This document shows, in pieces, positions 32,720-46,900 of a stretch of DNA of 64,000 bases. The notes under the pieces were generated by a model. The model did not search any database. It saw only the letters and a list, made by a program, of their open reading frames with translations, and had not been told where the DNA came from. Source of the stretch: Todiramphus chloris collaris (lineage: Eukaryota; Chordata; Aves; Coraciiformes; Alcedinidae); the NCBI GenBank assembly GCA_025345505.1, contig JANVCC010000020.1, positions 50,076,401 through 50,140,400 on the forward strand, given 5' to 3'. A program made the translations under genes and the position numbers. Within the stretch, counting starts at the first letter, position 1, and the number at the start of each line of letters is the position of its first letter.

Positions 32720-33560
32720 GTCAATACCCCATGTTTATTAAAGGACATTTTTCAGCGCATTGTGCAATTCAGGAGGGATCAATATTACAATAGATGAAGG
32801 AGTGCCGGTGAATTTTATGCTACCGTTACCATCGTACATTAAAATCAATGGGGCGCAATCTCTGTGAATTAAAGCGTGGTACTCTGAAGCTGTACCTCTC
32901 ACTTCATTTCCATTGCTCTCTGGATAGGTTTGGCGTTTGCTCTGGAGCCCGGTGACAGTAGACATCCTTCATGGTGTTTCAGTAGCGGTCTGTCCTCTGG
33001 TGATAAGCTATAATGGATCTGTCTGTTAGAAATGCTGTCTTGCCTTGTTTCCAAAAGGAGATGAAAAACAGCTTCTGCGCTCAAATACTGTATTAACCTT
33101 GACAATAATGAAGTGGGTAATTAACTGTTTTGCCCTAATGTGACCTTGCATTTATTGTCTTTTAAACTACTATACTTTAAATACTCGTTAAGAATATATC
33201 ATCCTTTGTCCTCACGGAGCTGTGTATTCAGAAATTGATGAGGATTTCAAATCTCTGTGATGTTGAGGGTAAAAGAAAAAAAGGTCTTTTAAGGAAATGT
33301 TGCCCTTATAAGCAGACAATCTAAACTTCCATTTTGCTTCTAGCTAGCGTATCCCCTCATTTGCATTATACATAAACTAAAAGCACAGCCTCTGCATATC
33401 TGAAAATCAATTTTTTCTTAAGAAAAGGTGCATAAAGCACAGCTGTTTAAAGTAATCTAAGTGATAGATGTGCCAGTAATTTAGCTTCTTGTGTTGCAAG
33501 ACATGCAAAGTGTTTGAAGCTGCGTTCATGACACCGCATCTTACTCCTTAGCATAAGCAA
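32720..33560. promoter_or_regulatory. candidate conserved non-coding element (intron 1)
   Basis: Unique AT-rich sequence without repeat signatures, with CpGs kept in an AT-rich background and transcription-factor-like cores: GTTTATTAAAGG, GAATTAAAGCG, an octamer-like ATTTGCATTATAC at about 33360, and AGTAATTTAGC. It has the look of a vertebrate enhancer, but no alignment was possible. Confidence 0.25.
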
Positions 33561-35911
33561 TGTGAACAGCGCTACACTGGGGAGGAAAACTAATCCTCGT
33601 CATCTTGTCAGAAGGAAAACTCTGTCTTTCCCTGTAAGTTTTATAGGTGCAGCCAAGGGTGTAAGACATATCAGGGGTCTGCATTCAATCTATTTGCACC
33701 AGGAGAAGAGGCTGTGATTTCTCAGACCGAGAAAAGCCCTTGGAGGAGCTCAAAATAGCTGGAGAACCTCAAAACTCCTGGAGATGGCCATAAGCATGCA
33801 GCAAAAATCTGCTTCTCCACAGCAGCCACTTCAGGGCTCTCTCCCTTTGGGTGCCATCTGCTCCCACCACTGGTGCAGGGTCCTCTTCATAATCACACAT
33901 AATCACTGCTACATCTGTACGGTTGTACCGTGAGGGCTGTAATTAGATGTATTTGATGCTTTGAACTCTGAGACGTGGATTGCACCAAAACCCACCTTTT
34001 GGCTGTGGGACCACCAAACTTCATCCTGAGACAGAACTGGAGGTGATACAAATTGTGCCAGTTAGAATTTAAGTGCTGCATTTAAGCAGCTGTCTCCTGA
34101 TCTTGTCCGGCAACGAGCAGATACAGCCAGACAGACGGGTGGGCACCAGGAACCCGCACCAACCAAACCATCCAATTTCCCCCTGGTAACACAAAACATC
34201 AACCTAAGTGGGAAGTTCAGGGCGCTTGTGCCATACAGCATTGCCCTGGAGACATGCCTTATGCAGCAGAAACTCATCAGATATGTGGCGAGAAACAGTG
34301 CTGGGTGGCAAGAGATGTCGTTCATCACTCTGCACCCTCCAGTAGTGTCCTACGGGATCTGCTCCAGTTTTGATCTACAGCCTGTCTACAGAATGGCTAT
34401 TACTCAGAGTTAGTCACAAGGAATATACAATAGACAGGGAACTGTGTCAGAACATTTCTTCCTGAAGCTTGTAATTTAGAGCTTGGTTTACACCTGGAAA
34501 CCTCAGAGTTTATATCATTTCTGTTATTAATTCCTTCCCAATGCTATATATTCTCATTCTCCCCATGAAAATAATAATAAAAAAATTAACTGTTTCTGGT
34601 ATCGCACAGTTCCCTCTCAGGGGAAGGAGTTCTGAAGGAGTTCTGCAAATTTCACTGGTGTTGGATGCCTCTGCTGGGCAATGAGAAGCAAGTGTCTGCT
34701 CCCATTTTACACTATACAGTCACCTGGCAAAATCAGAAGCACATGACCATGTCATCTGCCCCATGCCATGAAGTGTCTAAGCACATAATCCATGATCCTG
34801 CTTCATGAATTTCTCTAATCCCTTTCTAGGAGATCCAGAAAATCCTGTTTGGGACAGCTCTTAGACAGGACCTTTCCCATGCACAGGAGAAATGAAATAT
34901 AAATGAAAAACCCAAAAAGGAAAACTCAGCCAAGTCCACCTCTTGTTTTGCTAGCTGGGATGGCAGAAGCCCCCAAACATGAGCCCAGGGGTGCTGCAGA
35001 ACATGCCACATCTGGAATATGCTCATCATGAGAGCTGAACCAACATCACTGGATATGAAAAAGCAGGTTTTATTATGACCATCTGCTATAATTTGACATG
35101 TTATTCACCTTCAGACAGATGCTTATGGCAGCAAAGAGTACAATTTCTTTTTTTTCCATTATGGCAGAAGAGGCAGCCGATACCTGTACCAACACCTTGC
35201 CACAGGCAACACCATGCCTTCCAAGGCAATAAGGTCACTGTGAGTAACATCAGGTCAGAAATACCTCCCTTAGAGAGTGTGATCTACCTCTTCTCGATGA
35301 AGTCCTTCCCACCACTCTGCTTTTCTTAATGAGATGCTAAGCTTGCGCAAGCATAATGCCGGTCTATCTGACAGCTGTTACTCCAGGACTGTGCCCTTGT
35401 CTACTAAATTCAATGGAATAAAAAAATAAATCTTTCTCACAATCTTTTCTTTGGAGGACGGATGGGTCGCAGAGGCTCCTTCCCATGCATCCATCAGCAC
35501 AAAAATACTGCCTGCTTGCTTCTGCGAGTACTATCTCACAAAATGCCACAGCTGCCCTGGGCTGAGGTCCGCAGCGTGTTTTTTTAGTGGGACTTGTCCA
35601 TAGGGGCTGGACTAAACAAATCAGATGAGCTGTTGTCATCAGGTTTGTACTGCTGCAAACCAGCTACACAGGGACATGTGAAATACGCCTGTCTACGCTG
35701 CAGTCACATTTCTGAGTGCTCACTGGAATTGCTGGATTTTTTTTGCTGCCACACAGCAAAGTCACTGAACAGCAGAGAGCTGAGCTTGGTACCATGCAGC
35801 CTTCAGGTGCATACATCTGATCCTATCACATTAATAAACCTGATAGAGGCAACAGCATAGGAGAGAAGCTGGGAAAACACTGACATGGCCACATGTTAAT
35901 TATTGAAAGGT

Positions 35912-35935
35912 GTAGGTGATGGTGATGATGATGAT
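35912..35935. repeat. GAT/GGT microsatellite
   Basis: A short GGTGATGGTGATGATGATGATC run. Confidence 0.7.
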
Positions 35936-37698
35936 CTATGCTGGTGATGTGGAAATGAAATTTACTCAGCCTGAAAAACATGTATTACTCGATGGATCAA
36001 AATAAAGGCACAGCTAAAGGTTTGAGAGATGTGTAATAGGCTTAACAACAACTCTAGTGTCAGTTGTTTAAAATTCTCCAAAAGTAAAATGATAGAAAAC
36101 TAAAAAAAGGCTAACCAAAATGGCACTGTGTAATTTGTCACACCTCACAGCAGTTTGAAAAGTTAGTTGCCATAACAACAAGAGCAACATTTCATTATCA
36201 TCACATTCACTGGTAATTCTTTTGACATTTTAAAATATAGTAACTTTAGCAAAACGTTTAGTTTTAAAATTCCACTAGTAACTTTTCCTTCTTTTTGTTT
36301 GTTCTATTTTCTTTTTTAAATGCACAAACATCGCTGTTGTATGTCATTTGAAGTACTATCAGCGTATTAAGTGTCAAAAGGAGGTCTACGTAAAACACAT
36401 CAGGCATGTGTGATTTTATATACAATATGTATACATGGATCTCTCAGACACAACGAATCAGAGCAAAATGTGACTTAGAAGTTCTAGTGAGAAAGCTACT
36501 GTACTTACTAGCAATGAGTTGTACAAGTACTTCACACGGAGAAGAACGGAAGAATCTCACAACTACAGAATTTCTGTTTCACAGGACTTGGGACACTTCA
36601 AAATTTTCTTTTATCCCAAGATGGAATCAAAAAGCAAAAGGCCCCACAAGATGAAATTCTTCAAAACCACTAACTGTGGAAATTTTAACCACCCTCTTAA
36701 TAGTGCTGCAGTTTCCTAAGGCTGGTGACAATTGTGTCAGCACACCAATGCATAGAGTGGACATGCTAAGTCAAAAAGCTGTATCAAACCACACCAAACG
36801 TTGTAGTTTTTTAGATGCGTTTTGTATAAAGTCCATCCATCAATGTCAAACCTTCCTGTTTTGTCAAATCAACATTTTCTGGCAGGAAAAAAAAAGCTCG
36901 CTGACTCAGAAAGCCTGTAGCCAGCCCTGATGATGATCACAGAAGAACCAAGGATCTTATTCTGCTTTTTTCAAAGTGACATCATCTGCCACTGCCTCTG
37001 TGCTACTGGACTTTTCTTTTTTGCCCAAAGGAAGTTGTAAAGCAAATTTGGTAAGATTTACTGGGGCATAGCTGCGGTGCAGTGACCGCTGGTATGGCTT
37101 CTACATCATGCAGCATCCTAAGGCAGTCATGGGAGAACCCTGCAGAAGCAGCACCCCAGAACTTTCCAACTGGGCTGACCTCAGAGGCAGCTAAAAACCA
37201 CAAAGCAAAGTTGGGGACATTGGGCCAGATGACAGAAATCCTTCCCTTCAAGAAACACAACTTTTTTGAGTCTTCTAACACCAAGACAGGAGCTGACTGG
37301 AAACTTGTGACATGTCACAGCTCCAGGACCAAAGTCTGCCACAGGCAGGACTGTGTGTGACTTGTTCAAGTTTACGTCCAAATAAAAATGACAGAATTAA
37401 GGGCTGTTAATATAAAGCAGTGAAGCTCCAGTTTCTCTGATATTTTTCTGGGTTTTTCTGTGGGGAAGGTGCGAGGGAAATAAAACCCCCTGTTTCTCAA
37501 CAAAGGCATGAGAAATAGTAAGCTTTAAACAAACACTTAATCACCACCTGCCCAGATACTTCAGCTTTAATAACCTACTACCACACATCACAGGAGCCAT
37601 GGATCTCCCACATGGTGCTGACACTGAGCACAGAGTCAGTATTTTACATCTACACATGACTAGCACTGGGAACTACTGAGGTACAACACTGTGTGAAT

Positions 37699-37975
37699 CT
37701 CAGGACAAGAGGAAACGGCCTCAAGTTGCACCAGAGGAGGTTTAGGCTGGATATTAGGAAAAATTTCTTCACAGAAAGGACGGTCACGCCCTGGTGCAGG
37801 CTGCCCAGGGCAGTGGTGGAATCACCATCCCTGGCGGGATTTTAAAGCTTTGTAGATGTGGTGCTGAGGGACATGGTTTAGAGGTGGACTTGGCAGTGCT
37901 GGGTTAACAGTCATACTTGATGATCTTAAAGGTCTCTTCCAACCAAAATGATGTTATGATTCCCTGATTCTATTC
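37699..37975 (+). mobile_element. CR1 LINE 3' end fragment
   Basis: CR1 3'-end landmarks in order: AGGACAAGAGGAAACGGCCTC, GTTTAGGCTGGATATTAGG, TTTCTTCACAGAAAGGACGG, CAGGCTGCCCAGGGCAGTGG, GATGTGGTGCTGAGGGACAT, TTGATGATCTTAAAGGTC, and a short GATTC/TATTC tail. It is 5'-truncated, and antisense to PAK5. Confidence 0.92.
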
Positions 37976-38369
37976 CCAAGGCTGATAAGCATTGGTAAAA
38001 AAACGTCCTTGTACAACCAAGATGCATGATGTCATCACAAATTTTATTCTAGGGGCCAGAAGAGGTGTTGGTGTGGGATTTTCATGAGGAGTGGAGCCTT
38101 GCAGTAGGATGACTGGAGTGCCCGATCATTTCTGTCTCACCTCATATGTTTATTGCAGTGACCACCACAATATAGGGTTGCTGACAGCAGCCACCGAGAA
38201 CGTAGTTTGCTCTTGATCATCAACATCAATTAAAAAAGTCTGGAGAGGGGCAGTCTATAATTCAAGAAGTCACACCACAGCATAAACCACCTCTGTAGCT
38301 CAGATGACATTTCCCTGGATGAAGTTCCCCTCATGCCCCAAACACTTCCATTAACAAATGCAAGGTTGA

Positions 38370-38640
38370 TGAAGCATTAACCCAATTAATGATCCTGGCA
38401 CTTTTTTCTCAGTGGTTCTGGCTGCGGTTTGATTGAGCCTTCTGAGATATTTAAGTAAATTCCACTGTGATAAAATTTTACACTAGAAAGTAATTGCCTT
38501 CATCTGACAGCTCTGGCAGTGGGGCACTTGCTTAGGAGAGCAGAGGCTCTTAGGTCACCCTGCTGCAGTTGCGGTCATCTCCTCACTTTTAATTAAAAAG
38601 GATTTTGACAGCCTGATCATTTAGAAGAAACAATATACAA
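38370..38640. promoter_or_regulatory. candidate conserved non-coding element (intron 1)
   Basis: Unique sequence with ACCCAATTAATGATCC, GGTTTGATTGAGCC, AGTAATTGCCTTC and TTTAATTAAAAAGG. The homeodomain-type cores are closely clustered. Conservation is untested. Confidence 0.22.
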
Positions 38641-39517
38641 CCGTATTACTTTTTGCTGTGAAGGAGGCTTTATATACAGGTGCCTGAAGACAAAATCAAC
38701 ATTTCTGTTTCAGAGTGTACAGAGGCTAGCTCGAGAAGCTCCTTGTGCTCTGCAAGCCATGGTGTAGGGTTGTGAATTACCTTCCCACTTCACAAATCAT
38801 CAGGTGAAGGCAGCAAGCAGAAGAATGCTGATGAGTGCTTCAGTTCAAGTGCCATGCAGACGGCATTTTGCGAATTGATGGGGCTCATCTCCCATGAGCC
38901 CAGCAAAGTATCGCTCTGGGTCAAGACAGCCACTGCAATCACAGCCCCATGTATTTGGGATTAATGCACGAAGGAAGGGTGGATGATGTGTGCAGTACAG
39001 TGGCCACACTGGCAAGGAAGGGACCATCAAGGTATGTCAGGAGAAACCAGAAATTTGTATCAGCAAAATAAAACCACAAAATAATGTCATATACAATGTA
39101 GATTGCAGTATTCTTTCTTCCAAGGTGGTGTAGTAGTTTTCATTTTTAGGAACAGCTATTAACAGGGAAGTGCAGCAACAGGAATGCCCTAAGTAAGCGA
39201 TACTAACAGCCACTGAGCGATTTTCACCTGCGAACATGGAAACAGAGCAAAGAGTACCCCTGTGCAGAAATCCAATGGTTAGGCCAAATTTACAAGGCAG
39301 GTGAGAGGAAAGATGTGAGGAGCTGTCCGAACTGATGTTTTAGTTATTCACTCTTGTAAAGGAGAACTGTAAATCAAACATCTTCTCAATGGGAACAAAC
39401 CAAGGCACAAGATTTAAGAGGATGCTCTGCAGCAGAGCAACTTGCAGGGGCAATGCCCAGCACAGCACCACAATATCTCATTTACCAGAAACTGCTGAAA
39501 CACTTCTCGGGTAATCT

Positions 39518-39536
39518 TGATTTGATTTGATTTGCT
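39518..39536. repeat. GATTT microsatellite
   Basis: Three to four tandem TTGATT/GATTT units. Confidence 0.7.
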
Positions 39537-42436
39537 GGGCTGCACTGCCGCCAAGTGCACTCTGTCCCCAAAGGCAGATTGGTCCTGACATGCTTAATAA
39601 ATTAATCTCTCTGACAAAGTGCTGCTCCCTCCCCTTCCTCCAACCCCCCAGACAGCACAGAAAGTCGGGAAGAAGGAAAAGGCATTTAGAAGTCTCTGCA
39701 GGCAAGTCAGTGTTGTTCCCTGTAATAGACAGCACTTGTCTAGTATAATTGGATCCTGCGTGAAGGGGAAGACAAGAAAGAAAGAGCAGCAAAGCACTTT
39801 CAAATTTCTAGAGAGCCACCAAAGCCCAGATCTAATCATGTCAGAGCAGGAGATAGGAAAAAACCCACATTTACACCTGGAGCTTTGGCTCCACAGGTAA
39901 GTGAGCTGCTTGGCAAGATTATTTTTCCCCTGATCCTACTACTCTTTTTGAGCTAATCCCTGCTGGGATTGAATAAACTGGTCTCTTTGGCTAAAATATA
40001 GAATGTAATTTAATGAGACTATGACCAGTACGTTTTCTGCTCTGGACTATGATGAACCAAAACAAGCTCTTTAGCAGCCATAGGAGTTAATACGTCATGG
40101 AGCTGTGCAGAACACGTAGTTACTGAATGATTGTTGCCATTGCTTGGTTAAATGGAAATGGGAAGGCAGCAAATGCTGCCCTGGTGACAATGTGGAGTGG
40201 AAATGCTGCGTGACTAATTTTACGTAGAAATCCTCTCCACAGCCCAGCTACAAAGTAGGCTAAAACGTCTACCTTGAACAAATAGGCAGGATGCCCAAGC
40301 AGATTTCTCATTACTTCTGACATCTGGATCCATTTTTCACAGGCAGGGAGATGAACTTCCAGAGATTCCTTGCTGCCACCTAGTGTTGCCCAGTGCTGGC
40401 CACCAACGAAATGAGCAGATTACCTAACATCAACACAACTTTATATCTAAGTGACTTCAGCAGCACTATTGGAGGTTCGGCCAGTCCATCGCAATCAGAA
40501 ATCTCTCAGGGTGTTTTACTTCCATCAACTTCTTCTTCAGCTGAGCCAAGCGAGAGCTCACTGGACTATTTCACTGAAGCTTGGTAAAAACACATTCAGC
40601 CTTTCCACACGTTTACTGAGAAAAGCATTTAATGCTTACACTTTACCATTTATTTTCATGGTACAGAAACCAGAAGAATGCTACTGCTGCAGCATCTGCT
40701 CTGAAGAACCACGTCCACCTGCCCAAAATCCTGCTTCTGTCCTCAGAATTGTTATGGGTCAGTGCAGGGAAAATTTTGGAGGCAAAAAGCTTGGCTAACC
40801 AAATAAGAAGGAAAAAACAGCTATGGTAGCAGCAATGGAGCCAGAGCCCTCCACCTCCAGGCAGCAAGCTGCAAGCATGGCTCATTTATCAGGGCAGGCA
40901 ATGCACTGAGGGGAGTTACTGGAACAGTTTCCCATAGATCTGTCTTCGGGGACTAACTTCCATGTTAAAAAAAGAACCTGATTACCAGTGTCCTTGCTCA
41001 GGATCTAATTCCTGGTTCATTTCACATTATGCAGCGCTACCTGGAGAGTATTCCCAGCCTGGTATTCCCAGAGGAGACTAGACTGAATGCCTGAAGTGCT
41101 GGCGTTTCCCCCTTTTATGTGCAGACCTACAGGTTAATGTGGTTTTTAAGCTCTAAAGCAGGCTGGTCTGCCTGAGCAGATGTAGACCACGAACTCTAAA
41201 CTTACTTTCAATCTTTACTTAGCATATTGGAAGGTTCTGCTCACCTGTGTAAGCTCTCATTAATAGAAGTAAAGGTTGCTCTTGCAAGGTTCCTCCAGCA
41301 CAAATGTTACTTAAAATCACAATGCGGATGCAGACAGCATTTAAAAGTATTCTTTTTACTAATTATATAAGAGAAAACTAATTTTACCCACAGAATTCTG
41401 TTATCTATATCATTGTCTATTATTGCTGCAGGCCCAGGTCAAGTAAATCCTTTCTCATGTGAGTAGATCGATTCAAATCAATGCCAACTGTTGCATGAAC
41501 AAAGCTTATTCAGCTGATCAAGGATTTCTGAACAACATCTAGAACCCTACCCTGCAGAGAGCAAAACCTGACACTACTCCAGGGAAGAGCTCAATGAGCT
41601 CAGGGGGACCACTCAGGTGTAAATGCAAGCCTGCCTCCAAGTATCTGCAGGAGTAGGGTACTGGTAGCACAAGATCCTTCAGTGATGTTAGGGACCTTTT
41701 AAATGATGGACATGACCAGCCTGTAACCAGTTATCACCCCTCCAAGGCAGAGAGGGAAAATGATGTTAGTGTAGTGCTGAAGTTGTCTACATGGTCCATT
41801 GTGGACCAATGCATTGTTCCCTACCCAGCGCTATCTGTGTTAGCTAGAGGGACCACCTCTGAAAACCATGTTTCTACAATACTACTGGGCCATTAGACCC
41901 CACTTAAATAAAGTAAGATGGAATGTGAAAGTCTTGTGCCACTTACAGTATTTATTCTGTGTGCTAGGAGAGGTATTTTACTGGCAACCTCAGTGTTTCC
42001 CTAGGACGGCCAGGTCCTGCTTGAAACCCTGCTGCTGGTGTCTAAACTGCAGCTGCAGACAGACCCTCCAAACATACCTGGTTGAACCTGAGGAGTCTGT
42101 TACAGGGACAAATACCTTGGTCAGAAAAAATATGCAAATAATTGATTTTCTGTTTCAGTAGTTGAACTGAAAAACTGAGGAACATTTTGTGTTTTGAGTC
42201 AATCTGAAATGATAACGATGCTGTTTTTTCTTCTCCAAATGAGGCTCTAGAAAAAAAAAATTCAAGTCAGGCTGGATGAAGTGCTTCAATAGTGTGAAAC
42301 ATAATGGTGTGAAAATAAAAGAGCTGCTGCTAAAAAGCTGATCAGGAACTTTGCTGTTCAGAAAGCCAGAAACTCAAAACTATACAGAAGAACTGAGAAC
42401 GCGTCAGTTAAAAGCACCACGGGACGAGGTGCTTCC

Positions 42437-42610
42437 TTAGAATAGCATATAACAGAATAGAATGGAATACAATAGGGCTAGGCTATTTCAGCTGTAGGTC
42501 CCTTACAACTGCCTGACCAATTCAAGGCTGACCAAGTTAAAGCATACTATTAAGGGCATTGTCCAAACACCTCTTCAACACTGACAGGCTTGGCTTCATT
42601 TTGACTCTAG
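42437..42610 (-). mobile_element. CR1 LINE 3' end fragment with AATAG-like tail
   Basis: An AGAATAGAATGGAATAC tail lies at the low-coordinate end, followed by GTAGGTCCCTTACAACTGCC, TTCAAGGCTGACCAAGTTAA, and ATTAAGGGCATTGTCCAAAC. These match the reverse complement of a CR1 3' end. The element is in sense with PAK5 and is 5'-truncated. Confidence 0.8.
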
Positions 42611-43682
42611 GTTGCGAGGGTGACATTGTAGTAAAAAAAATCCTTGCACTAGTTAATGTACTTTTGACAGAGATGAAGATATATGTGCATATGGGTATCA
42701 AGAAGACCTGAGGAAGGTGCAGGGAAAGGAGAATCCAGTATTACTGGAGCAGTAACACTCCTCTGCCTTAACTCTAGTCCTCAGGTAGTTTTGCACCACA
42801 CCTGACCTCCTTTGCCCAGGGTCTGTTGGTGGAGAGGGACAGGCAGCTCCTGCCAGGGTGGTGCCAGAAGACAAGTCACTGTAACAGCCCTGCTCTGGGC
42901 TGCTTCCCAAGGCAGTCGCATCCAAGGCTGCTTTGATCTTTGAAACCAAAATCGTTAAATATTTTGTCAGAAAAGCTTGAAACAAACTATTTCTGCTCTC
43001 TAAAATGTATGCTCTTCCAGCTGACACTCTTTACAATGAAACTACATTTTGTAAAGAACGAACTATTCACCTGAAAATTTTCTTCCTATTCTTTCATTCT
43101 GGCATTTCTCCCTTATGAAACTCAACTTCACAGAGAGCAGCAATATTCTTTTAAAAGACTCATGTAAAAAACTATAATTTTCTGAAATCAGACAATCAGA
43201 AATGAAACCGGAAGTTTCCTCTGGACAATGCAGTATGTATGAGAACGTATTAAGCCAGTGATACAAAAAATAAAAAAACTTCTGAGCTGTGTACTAATTG
43301 CATTTATCCATACTAGAGCTAATTTTTCTTTCTACAGTGATAGATTTCCCGCAAGATTACACAAAATCGGCAAATTGGCTCCTCTCGTGCCCAGGGAATG
43401 TTGCTGTAAGACACATCCATGGACACTAGGTGGCACATTTGTATTATAGCTGTAGAGGGGGTATGGAGATTCATGTAAGTACTATTGTCACTTAAAAAGG
43501 TGGTAAATCAAATAGCACTCAAGAACGAATCACTATCCTTTCGAAAGAAAGAGCTTCTACTTAAATATTTTGACATAGTTCTGGCACCGTGTAGCATCAA
43601 ACACATTCGTGATCAAAATAAATGAAAGTGGGGCTGCCTTACAGGACAATTGTGAATCTGACCGTAATCACTTGCAGATGAA

Positions 43683-43900
43683 GATAATCACAGAAGAACT
43701 GAGGCTGAAAAGGGCTTCTGTAGGTCATCTATTCCCATCGTCTGCTCAGAGCAGGGCTAACGTCAAAGTCCAGTCAGGCTGCTCAGGGTACTGTCCATCA
43801 AATTTTGCCATCTCCAAAGGCTAAGACCACACAGGCCCCATGGGCTGCTGTCCCCACTGCTCAATCATGCTTGCTGGCAAAACATTTCCCTTTCACCCAA
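43683..43900 (-). mobile_element. CR1 LINE 3' end fragment, degraded
   Basis: ATCACAGAAGAACTGAGGCTG, AAAGGGCTTCTGTAGGTCAT, AGAGCAGGGCTAACGTCAAAG, TCAGGCTGCTCAGGG and CCATCTCCAAAGGCTAAGAC are, in order, the reverse complement of a CR1 3' end. Weaker similarity may run on to about 43990. It is an old copy with many substitutions. Confidence 0.75.
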
Positions 43901-46900
43901 AATTTTCTATGCTGCAAGGGGCTGGCTCTTACCCTTTTTGGAGACACCCCCTCCACCTTCTCTCCTCTCAGCTGAGCATTCCCCAAGCCCAGTGTGCAAT
44001 TGCAAAGCACGTGATTAGGAAACGTGAGTTATTAAGCATGAATTTTCATGATGTGGTTACAAGGAAGGCCCACGAGATGTCAGCAGCCTTCCAGGTCCTG
44101 TCCCAGCAAGAGCAATGCTGTGGGTCCATGGCATCCTGATGGGATGGGAGTCAACCTTCTTCAAGCAAGAACTTTAGACTGTCTACAGAGGTACCACAGG
44201 AGGAATAAGTAAAAAGGGGGAGCTATCAAGGAGAGGTAAAAACATGGGATGGTGAGGACAATCTCTGCTTTGTCCAGCTGCTCCAAAGCAGTGGGGAAAA
44301 CCTTTGAGCAGCTCTTTACTTCTGAATACCCCCTTTCCCGGTCAGGCATATCTCTTGTGCAGGTCCAAGTGGGAGGAGAGGGCTGGGGTTTATCTAATGA
44401 AAGCTGGACAGTTTTGACCGCTGAAGCCCAGGCAAGGACTCACCTCCTCCCTTTGAGGTCTTTGGCCACTCAGCACCTCTGTACATGGCTCTGTGTCATC
44501 CAGCTAAGCAAGGAAGACATGTAAATGTAGGAAAAAAATGACACCTTAAACTAGGCTTGAAATTTATTGCTGGAAATACTTGAGGAGACCATAAAGGATG
44601 AGGAAGAGAAACACTTGCTTTTCCTTCTGTCAAGACATGCGGTAAACAGAAGCTTTGATTTTCATGTCAGAGCTCTTAAAAGAGCCATGACCAGTAACTC
44701 ATTTTCTAATTATTTTTTCCCTGTGTAATAGAAAAGCAGAAATATATAGATTAGACCACTGTAACATGAGGATGAAAGAGAGAGAGAAGCCAATAACCCT
44801 GTGGTCTGTCCCCTAAAAAAATTCTGTCCTGCAACACTCAGGCATTGCAAGACATCAGGTGAATGAACTGCTGCAGGTTAATGGCACAATTAATAAGCAT
44901 ATTAAATTAATGTGCATCTTGGCCCGGCCATGCGGTATTCAAGAGTATTTTGGTGAAGTCATGGAAAGGATGATGTTTTCCCTACTTTTAAGGCAGCTTA
45001 GTCCACATGGCACAGAAGAAGCTCCTTCTATTTTGCTGATGAAACAGCATCGACATCAAGCTGAGGATCTTACTCTGCCTTTGCTGAGTGACACCCCCTC
45101 TTCCCCCCTGCCACGTTTTCAAGGGAAAAAAATGGGGTAGAAAAATCAGGAAACGTGGAATTCCATCACATGGGCACAGTTGGATTTATTGCAGTGTGCT
45201 CAGGGAAGAAGAACATGTGGAGATCCCAGCAGGAAGGATTCAGTCCTCTTAATGCCACTATATATTTGGCTACTCAAATACTCAAGGACAAGCCCATCAC
45301 CAAGGTCATCTTCAAGCTGGGTACCCTGACTTTCTGACGGTGTGGATAGGTAAGACTACCCAGAGCATCAACAAAAGCAAAGCAACGGAGGCTTCACGCA
45401 CATACCAGCACAGGTAACTAAAGAATAACATCAGTGTGGTCTTTTTTCAGAAACAAATAGCACTTTTTTCCTCCAGTAACTGACAGAAGAGAGGACACCT
45501 AGCTGTTCATTGCACTGGGAAACTAGAGAAAGGATTTTAACAAGTCTTCAGTGCTGTCCTGCTCCCACTGACAGCAGCACACATTCAAGCAGATTAACAG
45601 AGCATCTTTACAAAGCCAATGCTAAGCTCCTCTGGCAAAAACCCCCCAAATAAGGGTTCTGGTGTTTGTTTTTCTAATATTTTGAGCAGAGTGGAGAAAG
45701 CATGAAGAATGAGTTTTGCTGCCTAAGGACAATGTATTTACTTAGTTATTGATTTTGAAGCTGCCAAAAAATCAAAGGGTGGCAACAAATCAAAGCCCCC
45801 ATGTAGTGTAATGGTGATGACAGTCCAAGCATATTGTGTTCTGAGGGTAAACATGCCAACCATGAGCTCCAGGAACACGCGGGACAACTATAAAGTATTG
45901 AAGCATGAGGACTGAGAGCCCTGGCATCAGGATGTCAGACTTCATGAAGCCTAGTTTAAATACACAGAGGCTTCCTATTTTTCATGGAGAGGAATTTCAG
46001 CCTTTTTTTACCACCTTTGTCTCCACACCCCAAGCCTATCAAGATCACTGTCGCTTTCTATTTTTCATTTCTTTTTCTGCCGCATTTTACTGACTTGTGT
46101 TAGCATCTGAAACACACAACACTCTGCTGGTATCTGGGTCATCAACACTGAGAAGGGGAATCCCATTATTGTCTCTCCTTGTACTTGAAATGAACGAATT
46201 TGAACAGTCAGCTTAGGTTTGGCTTCAGACACTGATATTACCATGATGAGCCCCTGCCACCAGTGTGCAAAAGCACTCACAAGCCTTTCATCCCAGTCAA
46301 TGCAGAAGCAGGCTGATGACATCCCCAAGGATATTTGGGAGCCCAGGGCACTGTGTCTTCGTCATCACTGCTGCTGCCTTTGAATATAGATGTATTCAGT
46401 GAGAATATTTAGCATTTATTTGGTTTACCCAAAGGGCTATGCTACGTACCATCAGATCCTAGCTGCTTTGCAGACTGAGAAACAAGCAAACACCACTAAC
46501 TGGAAAAGCTGCAAAACCTACAGAAGTTAAGAAAAAGTCTCCCTTCCTCTGCTTCAGCTTTGGGTGAAGCCCAAAGCAAGCAAACATCAGTTCTGTCTCA
46601 AAAATACAAAATCGTGCTCTCAAAGGCTACCTCTATGATCTGTGCTACTCCTCAGTCATCAAAGAGCACCTATTAGCAGGAACACTTCTGCCTCACACCA
46701 TAGGGGTAGTCAATACTGAAATCATTAAAGAGTATAAATTTAGGAGTGCAGAATAGCAGAGTTACAGAGCTGCTGTGTGACCCGCAACCATCGCACGAAC
46801 TAACTCTGGCCAAATGCCTCAGCCTGAATTAATATTGTGACTCAGGACACATGCATTTTCTTCAACTACACCTCCGTGCATTCACAAGAACATTATTTAA

